Shown piece by piece: positions 4,086 to 8,010 of a stretch of 8,010 nucleotides of DNA (the first letter of the stretch is position 1; each line of letters opens with the position of its first letter). A program made the position numbers and the translations under genes. Source of the DNA: Bacillota bacterium (GTDB lineage Bacteria > Bacillota > Sulfobacillia > JAJZYS01 > JAJYTV01); the NCBI GenBank assembly GCA_021806845.1, contig JAKAPV010000134.1:1-8010 (forward strand), in the 5' to 3' direction. Under the pieces are notes generated by a model. It saw only the letters and a list, made by a program, of their open reading frames with translations. It was not told where the DNA came from and searched no databases.

Positions 4086-4604
4086 ATGTCGCCGAAAGTG
4101 CTCGTTCTGCTTGGCAGTGATTCGGATCTGCCCCGCGTGCAGGGGCTTGTCTCCGTCTTCGAGTCGCTCGAGATCCCGTTTGAAATGTCATTCGCGTCGG
4201 CCCACCGCGACCCGCAGAGGGTTGCCGAGCTCGCGCAGGGGGCTGCCGGGCGCGGCATCCAGGTCGTCATCGCGGCAGCCGGCATGGCCGCCCACTTGGC
4301 TGGCGCAGTCGCGGCCAACACCGGACTGCCGGTGATCGGCGTGCCGCTTTCCGGTTCGGCGCTCTCTGGTGTCGATGCGCTCTACAGCACGGTCCAGATG
4401 CCGAAGGGCATGCCCGTTGCGACGGTCGGGATCGACCGCGGCGACAACGCGGCGTACCTTGCCGCCCAGATCGCCGCGCTTTCGGACGAGGGCCTCGGGC
4501 GGCGGCTCCAGGCCTCCCGCGAGGCACAGCGCGAGCAGCTCCGACTCAAGGACCGCCGCCTGCAGGAACTCGGCCCGGCCGGCTACCTGGAGGCGGGACA
4601 GTGA
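4086..4604 (+). CDS. purE: PurE, N5-CAIR mutase / AIR carboxylase catalytic subunit
   Basis: This encodes a 172-residue protein that forms CAIR in de novo purine synthesis. Class I enzymes rearrange N5-CAIR made by PurK; class II enzymes carboxylate AIR directly with CO2. The sequence shows the Rossmann-like start VLVLLGSDSDLP (5-16, phosphate loop), SAHRDP (38-43, catalytic His region), AGMAAHLAGAVAANTGLPVIGVP (65-87) and VQMPKGMPVATV (103-114). The SAHR and AAHLAG features look class I-like, with HLAG replacing the commoner HLPG. Yet no purK lies next to it, where Bacillus has purE-purK-purB. Either purK is elsewhere or this PurE works without it. It is the first gene of the operon, with ATG 6 nt after GGAGGG, and its TGA overlaps the purB GTG by 4 nt. 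Confidence 0.95.
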   Translation: MSPKVLVLLGSDSDLPRVQGLVSVFESLEIPFEMSFASAHRDPQRVAELAQGAAGRGIQVVIAAAGMAAHLAGAVAANTGLPVIGVPLSGSALSGVDALYSTVQMPKGMPVATVGIDRGDNAAYLAAQIAALSDEGLGRRLQASREAQREQLRLKDRRLQELGPAGYLEAGQ

Positions 4605-5908
4605 TCGATCGCTACGCCCGCAAGGAGTTCGCCGCGCTCTTCGACCTGCATGCACAGTACCACCGTTGGCTCAAGGTGGAGCTGGCCGTCCTGGACGCGC
4701 AGGCAGCCGCCGGCATCGTGCCTGCGGACGAGGCCGAGCAGCTGCGGGCGAACGCCGGGTTCGACCTCCAGCGCATCCTCGAGATCGAGGCGGTCGTGCG
4801 CCACGACGTCGTCGCGTTCACCCAGGCGGTGGCCGAGCAGGCGGGGCCCTCGGCCCGCTGGCTGCACTACGGCCTCACCTCTTCGGACGTCGTGGACACC
4901 GCCTGGGGACTCGTGCTCGTCGAGGCCACCGACGTGCTCCTCGCGGGCATCGACCGGCTGCGGTCGATCCTCGCGCGCCGCGCCTGGGAAGAGCGCCAGA
5001 CGCCGGTGATCGGGCGCACCCACGGGATTCACGCGGAACCCACATCGTTCGGACTTAAGCTCGCCCTCTTCTACGCGGAACTCGGCCGCGACCGCGAGCG
5101 CCTCGTGCGGGCGCGTGAGGCGGTAGCGGTCGGCAAGATCGCGGGCGCCGTCGGCACATACGGCGAGCTCGCGCCGGAGATCGAACGTACGGCGCTGACT
5201 GCACTCGGACTGCGGCCGGAAACGGTGCCGACCCAGATCGTCCAGCGTGACCGGCACGCGGAGTGGCTCTTCGCCCTCGCCATCCTCGGCGCGACGCTCG
5301 AGAAGATGGCGCTCGAGGTTCGGTCGATGCAGCGCACCGAAGTGCGGGAACTCGAGGAGCCGTTCGCGTCCGGCCAGAAGGGCAGCTCCGCCATGCCCCA
5401 CAAGCGCAACCCCGTCGTCGCGGAACGCATCTGCGGCCTTTCGAGGCTCCTGCGCTCCTATTCGCTGGCGGGCCTCGAGGACATCGCGCTATGGCACGAG
5501 CGCGACATCTCGCACTCGTCGGTCGAGCGGGTGGCGTTGCCGGACGCGGCGCTGCTCGCGGACTTCATGCTGCACGACGCTGCCTGGCTGATCGAGGGCA
5601 TGAAGATCGACCGCGCCCAGATGGAACGCAACATCTGGCGCAGCGGCGGCCTCGTCTTCTCCCAGCGCGTGCTGCTTGCGCTCGTCGCGGCCGGTCTCAG
5701 CCGGGAGGCGTCGTACGCGATTGTCCAGCGCCATGCGATGCGCGCCTGGCAGGAGGGCGGAGACTTCCGCCAGAGCCTGCACGAGGATCCCGACGTGCTG
5801 GCGCACCTCTCGCCCGCGGCGCTCGACAAGGTGTTCGACGTCCATGGCTACCTTCGCTATGCGGAAGAGATCCTGAACCGTGCCGGCATTCCCGGGGAGG
5901 TGTCCTGA
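4601..5908 (+). CDS. purB: Adenylosuccinate lyase
   Basis: This encodes a 435-residue enzyme of the fumarase/aspartase superfamily. It cleaves fumarate from SAICAR to give AICAR and from adenylosuccinate to give AMP, so it serves both the de novo pathway and the AMP branch. Visible motifs are R67-H68-D69, LHYGLTSSDVVDTA (88-101), GRTHGIHAEPTSFGLK (138-153, with the catalytic His141 at the same number as in Bacillus PurB) and the superfamily signature GSSAMPHKRNP (261-271) with the catalytic loop Ser262 or Ser263. Length is normal for the short bacterial form. The start is GTG at 4601, inside the overlap GTGA with purE, with GGAGG at 4589-4593 placed 7 nt before it. The stop TGA shares one base with the purC ATG. 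These overlaps point to translational coupling. Confidence 0.97.
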   Translation: MIDRYARKEFAALFDLHAQYHRWLKVELAVLDAQAAAGIVPADEAEQLRANAGFDLQRILEIEAVVRHDVVAFTQAVAEQAGPSARWLHYGLTSSDVVDTAWGLVLVEATDVLLAGIDRLRSILARRAWEERQTPVIGRTHGIHAEPTSFGLKLALFYAELGRDRERLVRAREAVAVGKIAGAVGTYGELAPEIERTALTALGLRPETVPTQIVQRDRHAEWLFALAILGATLEKMALEVRSMQRTEVRELEEPFASGQKGSSAMPHKRNPVVAERICGLSRLLRSYSLAGLEDIALWHERDISHSSVERVALPDAALLADFMLHDAAWLIEGMKIDRAQMERNIWRSGGLVFSQRVLLALVAAGLSREASYAIVQRHAMRAWQEGGDFRQSLHEDPDVLAHLSPAALDKVFDVHGYLRYAEEILNRAGIPGEVS

Positions 5909-6621
5909 TGCAGAGGGGCGAGTTCCTTTACGAGGGCAAGGCGAAGCGGATCTACGCGACCGAGGACCCCGGCATCTTCTGGATGGAGTTCAAGGACGAC
6001 GCGACGGCCGGCAACGGAGCGAAGCGCGGCACGATCGGCGACAAGGGCCGCATCAACGCCGAGATCACGACGCGGGTCTACGAATACCTCGCCGCGAGTG
6101 GCGTGAAGACCCACTTCGTGCGCGCCGAGAGCCCGACGGTGCTGATCGTGAAGAAGCTCAGCATGTTCCCGCTCGAGGTCGTCGTGCGCAACATCGCTGC
6201 AGGCTCCCTCGTGAAGCGCTTCGGCCTCCCGGAGGGCAAGGAGATGGCGGACCCGATCGTGGAGCTCTACCTCAAGAACGACGAACTCGGCGACCCGCTG
6301 CTGAACGACGACCACATCGTCGCGCTCGGCCTCGCGACGACGACCGAGATCGCCGCCCTGAAGGCCGCGGCACGGCGCGTCAACGAGCTCCTGCGCCCCT
6401 ACTTCCTGAAGCTGGGGATCCTGCTCGTCGACTTCAAGCTGGAGTTCGGCAGGGAGAATGGCGAGATCGTCCTCGGCGACGAGGTCACGCCCGACACCTG
6501 CCGCTTCTGGGACGCGAAGACGCGCGAGAAGCTCGACAAGGACCGCTTCCGCCAGGACCTTGGCGGTGTCGAAGAGGCGTACCAGGAGGTCCTGCGGCGC
6601 GTGGAGCAGAGCGATGCCTGA
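5908..6621 (+). CDS. purC: SAICAR synthetase (phosphoribosylaminoimidazole-succinocarboxamide synthase)
   Basis: This encodes a 237-residue ATP-dependent ligase joining CAIR and aspartate to give SAICAR. The N-terminal ATP-binding region reads LYEGKAKRIYAT (7-18), followed by FKDDATAGNGAKRG (28-41) and GRINAEITTRVYEYL (47-61). The first PROSITE-type signature is seen as MFPLEVVVRNIAAGS (86-100) and the second as LLVDFKLEFG (172-181). GDEVTPDTCRFWD (190-202) is also typical. Length matches the short bacterial enzyme. The ATG at 5908 overlaps the purB stop by one base (TGATG), with GGGGAGG ending at 5900, 7 nt upstream. The reading frame is open far upstream into purB, but that is an out-of-frame shadow. 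The 3' end overlaps purS by 8 nt. Confidence 0.97.
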   Translation: MQRGEFLYEGKAKRIYATEDPGIFWMEFKDDATAGNGAKRGTIGDKGRINAEITTRVYEYLAASGVKTHFVRAESPTVLIVKKLSMFPLEVVVRNIAAGSLVKRFGLPEGKEMADPIVELYLKNDELGDPLLNDDHIVALGLATTTEIAALKAAARRVNELLRPYFLKLGILLVDFKLEFGRENGEIVLGDEVTPDTCRFWDAKTREKLDKDRFRQDLGGVEEAYQEVLRRVEQSDA

Positions 6622-6865
6622 ATACCGGGCGGAGTTGCGCGTCCATCTGCGCACCGGCGTGCTGGATCCGGCGGGGGAGGCCGTGCAGGCATCTCTCCGG
6701 CACCTCGGCTTTGCCGCGGCGCGGGTCGAGGTCGGCAAGCTCCTCACGGTAGACCTCACCGCCGGTTCGCCTGAGGAAGCCGAGGCGGCGGTGCACCGCA
6801 TGGCCAAGGAACTGCTCGTCAACCCGGTGCTGGAGGACTACGTCCTAGAGGTGCACGCGCGATGA
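6614..6865 (+). CDS. purS: FGAM synthetase subunit PurS
   Basis: This encodes an 83-residue small subunit of the three-part phosphoribosylformylglycinamidine synthetase (PurS-PurQ-PurL), which bridges the glutaminase and synthetase and helps pass ammonia. The chain has the family pattern: a beta strand YRAELRVHLRTGVLDPAGEAVQ (4-25), a mid-region LRHLGFAAARVEVGKLLTVDL (28-48), then SPEEAEAAVHRMAKELLVNPVLEDYVLEV (52-80), including the NPVLEDY motif. ATG at 6614 overlaps the end of purC by 8 nt, with GGAG at 6603-6606 placed 7 nt before it. The end overlaps purQ by 4 nt (ATGA). Separate purS with a small purL is the Bacillus/archaeal arrangement, as opposed to the fused large PurL of enterics. 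Confidence 0.95.
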   Translation: MPEYRAELRVHLRTGVLDPAGEAVQASLRHLGFAAARVEVGKLLTVDLTAGSPEEAEAAVHRMAKELLVNPVLEDYVLEVHAR

Positions 6866-7563
6866 CCGCAGACGTCGTCGTCTTTCCGGGTTCGAACTGC
6901 GACTACGACACGCAGGAGGCGCTCCGCACCGCTTTGCCCGGCGCGCAGGTGCGCAGGCAGTGGCACGAGGACCTCGATCTCGCGCACAGCGATCTCTGCG
7001 TGCTGCCGGGCGGCTTCGCCTATGGCGACTACCTGCGCGCAGGCGCCCTCGCCGCCCGCTCGCCGGCGGTCGCGGCGGTCAAGGCGCTGATCGCGCGGGG
7101 CGGCCTCGTGCTCGGCATCTGCAACGGCTTTCAGGTGCTCGTTGAGGCAGGCATCCTGCCCGGCGCGTTCCAGACGAACGACGTCCAGCACTTTCTCTGC
7201 CGCGACGTGCATCTGCGCGTCGCCTCGAACGCTTCCCCCTTCCTCTCGGGCCTGCGCGAGGGAGCGGTGATCCGCCTGCCGATCGCGCACCAGGAGGGCA
7301 ACTACCGCCTCACTCCGCGGGAGTACGAGGAGCTTGCGGACTCGGGCCGCATCGCCCTCCAGTACTGCACGCGCGACGGGCGGGCCGACGAAAACCCGAA
7401 CGGCTCCTTCCGGTCGGTCGCCGGCGTGCTCGGCGCGGGCGGCCGGGTGCTCGGCATGATGCCGCACCCGGAGCGCGCATCGTGGCCGGCCCTCGGCCGC
7501 GCGGACGGTCTCAGCATCCTGCGCGGCGCCGCCGCGGCGCTAGCCGAAGGGGAGGTCCGCTGA
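6862..7563 (+). CDS. purQ: FGAM synthetase glutaminase subunit PurQ
   Basis: This encodes a 233-residue class I (triad) glutamine amidotransferase that supplies ammonia to PurL. The fold starts with VVVFPGSNCDYDT (5-17). LPGGFAYGDYLRAGALAA (48-65) holds the oxyanion region. The nucleophile elbow GICNGFQVLVEAGILPG (85-101) carries Cys87. The catalytic His202 and Glu204 lie in MMPHPER (199-205). The stretch LPIAHQEGNY (139-148) is also characteristic. Length is normal for the stand-alone protein. The start ATG at 6862 overlaps the purS stop (ATGA), with a modest AGAGG about 10 nt upstream, so translation probably relies on coupling. The TGA shares one base with the purL ATG. Confidence 0.96.
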   Translation: MTADVVVFPGSNCDYDTQEALRTALPGAQVRRQWHEDLDLAHSDLCVLPGGFAYGDYLRAGALAARSPAVAAVKALIARGGLVLGICNGFQVLVEAGILPGAFQTNDVQHFLCRDVHLRVASNASPFLSGLREGAVIRLPIAHQEGNYRLTPREYEELADSGRIALQYCTRDGRADENPNGSFRSVAGVLGAGGRVLGMMPHPERASWPALGRADGLSILRGAAAALAEGEVR

Positions 7564-8010
7564 TGCCGGCCGACTTCGACCCTGTGGCGCTCGGCCTCAC
7601 GCCCGCCGAGTGCGGGAGCGCGCGCGGCGCTGCCGGCCGGGACCTCTCGGAGCTCGAATGGGCGATCCTCTCCGTGCTCTGGTCCGAGCACTGCGCCTAC
7701 AAGCACTCGCGGGCGCTGCTCGGGCGGCTGCCGCGCGAAGGCGAGCGCGTGCTCGCAGGTCCTGGCGCCGGCGCGGGCGTCCTCGACATCGGCGACGGCT
7801 GGGCGGTCGCCGCGAAGATCGAATCGCACAACCACCCTTCCGCGGTGGAGCCCCTCCAGGGGGCCGCGACAGGGATCGGCGGCATCATGCGCGACGTCCT
7901 CTCAATGGGCGCCAGGCCGGCTGCGTTCCTCGACAGCCTGCGCTTCGGCATGCCCGGCAGCCCGCGTACGGACTACCTCCTGCGCGGCGTCGTCGCCGGC
8001 ATCGGGCACT
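7563..8010 (+). CDS. purL: FGAM synthetase subunit PurL (small type), N-terminal part; continues beyond window
   Basis: This is the first 149 codons of the ATP-dependent synthetase subunit, which converts FGAR and ammonia to FGAM. The window ends before the stop. Diagnostic motifs are VLWSEHCAYKHSR (38-50, with the active-site His43), GAGVLDIGDGWAVAAKIESHNHPSAVEP (start near 70; ESHNHPS at 87-93) and GAATGIGGIMRDVLSMGARP (100-119). The protein starts directly with the short GLTPAE segment and lacks a PurS-like N-terminal domain, which agrees with the separate purS gene. The stretch before SEHC is poor in the usual LGRxPN motif, a mild divergence. ATG at 7563 overlaps the purQ TGA by one base, and GGAGG (7551-7555) lies 7 nt upstream. 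Confidence 0.96.
   Translation, partial: MPADFDPVALGLTPAECGSARGAAGRDLSELEWAILSVLWSEHCAYKHSRALLGRLPREGERVLAGPGAGAGVLDIGDGWAVAAKIESHNHPSAVEPLQGAATGIGGIMRDVLSMGARPAAFLDSLRFGMPGSPRTDYLLRGVVAGIGH

Noticed and set aside
4583..5401. Long - strand open frame opposite purB
   Set aside because: It is a mirror frame of purB caused by high GC at third codon positions. The + strand product is an unmistakable adenylosuccinate lyase.
5263..5907. N-terminal extension of purC into purB
   Set aside because: The frame is open upstream but the sequence is Arg-rich shadow translation. purC starts at 5908 with a good ribosome-binding site and the normal family N-terminus.
1..8010. CRISPR array, insertion sequence, tRNA, rRNA or prophage genes
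   Set aside because: I saw no regular repeat-spacer pattern, transposase motifs, terminal inverted repeats with duplications, or tRNA-like cloverleaf arms with the T-loop sequence.

Overview
The window shows one end of a purine-biosynthesis locus on a GC-rich bacterial chromosome. I favour a GC-rich Bacillota lineage. The reasons are a purE-purB-purC-purS-purQ-purL gene order with a separate purS and a small-type purL, a pair of Bacillus-type PurBox-like half-sites in front of purE, good Shine-Dalgarno sequences at most genes, and an ArsR-DUF2087 regulator. The species cannot be named from the sequence alone.

Layout, left to right. The 3' end of guaA (GMP synthase, + strand) ends at 296. A strong hairpin at 341-365 then serves as a shared terminator against a convergent gene for a DRG/Obg-like TGS-domain GTPase (400-1341, - strand). 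Upstream of that GTPase lies a roughly 290-nt transcribed leader that appears to hold a promoter, a 22-codon ORF with a strong ribosome-binding site, and several GC-rich perfect hairpins. Next on the - strand come an ArsR-family regulator with a C-terminal DUF2087 domain (1711-2286) preceded by a perfect 20-bp palindrome, a class I SAM-dependent methyltransferase with a His-rich N-terminus (2362-2961), a 322-bp gap with a 16-bp-stem hairpin, and a Cys-containing DUF6125-like protein (3284-3823).

From 4039 rightwards runs a tight + strand operon: promoter, purE, purB, purC, purS, purQ and the first ~150 codons of purL. All five junctions overlap by 1 to 8 nt, so translation is probably coupled. 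The genes cover FGAR to FGAM (PurS, PurQ and PurL form FGAM synthetase), AIR to CAIR (PurE), CAIR to SAICAR (PurC), and SAICAR to AICAR plus adenylosuccinate to AMP (PurB). GuaA to the left makes GMP from XMP. No purK lies between purE and purB.

The pur genes are orthodox. The parts most worth a second look are the structured leader with its small ORF in front of the GTPase gene, the PurBox pair joined to an almost leaderless purE promoter, and the palindromic operator of the ArsR-DUF2087 regulator. I found no CRISPR array, insertion sequence, tRNA or rRNA.
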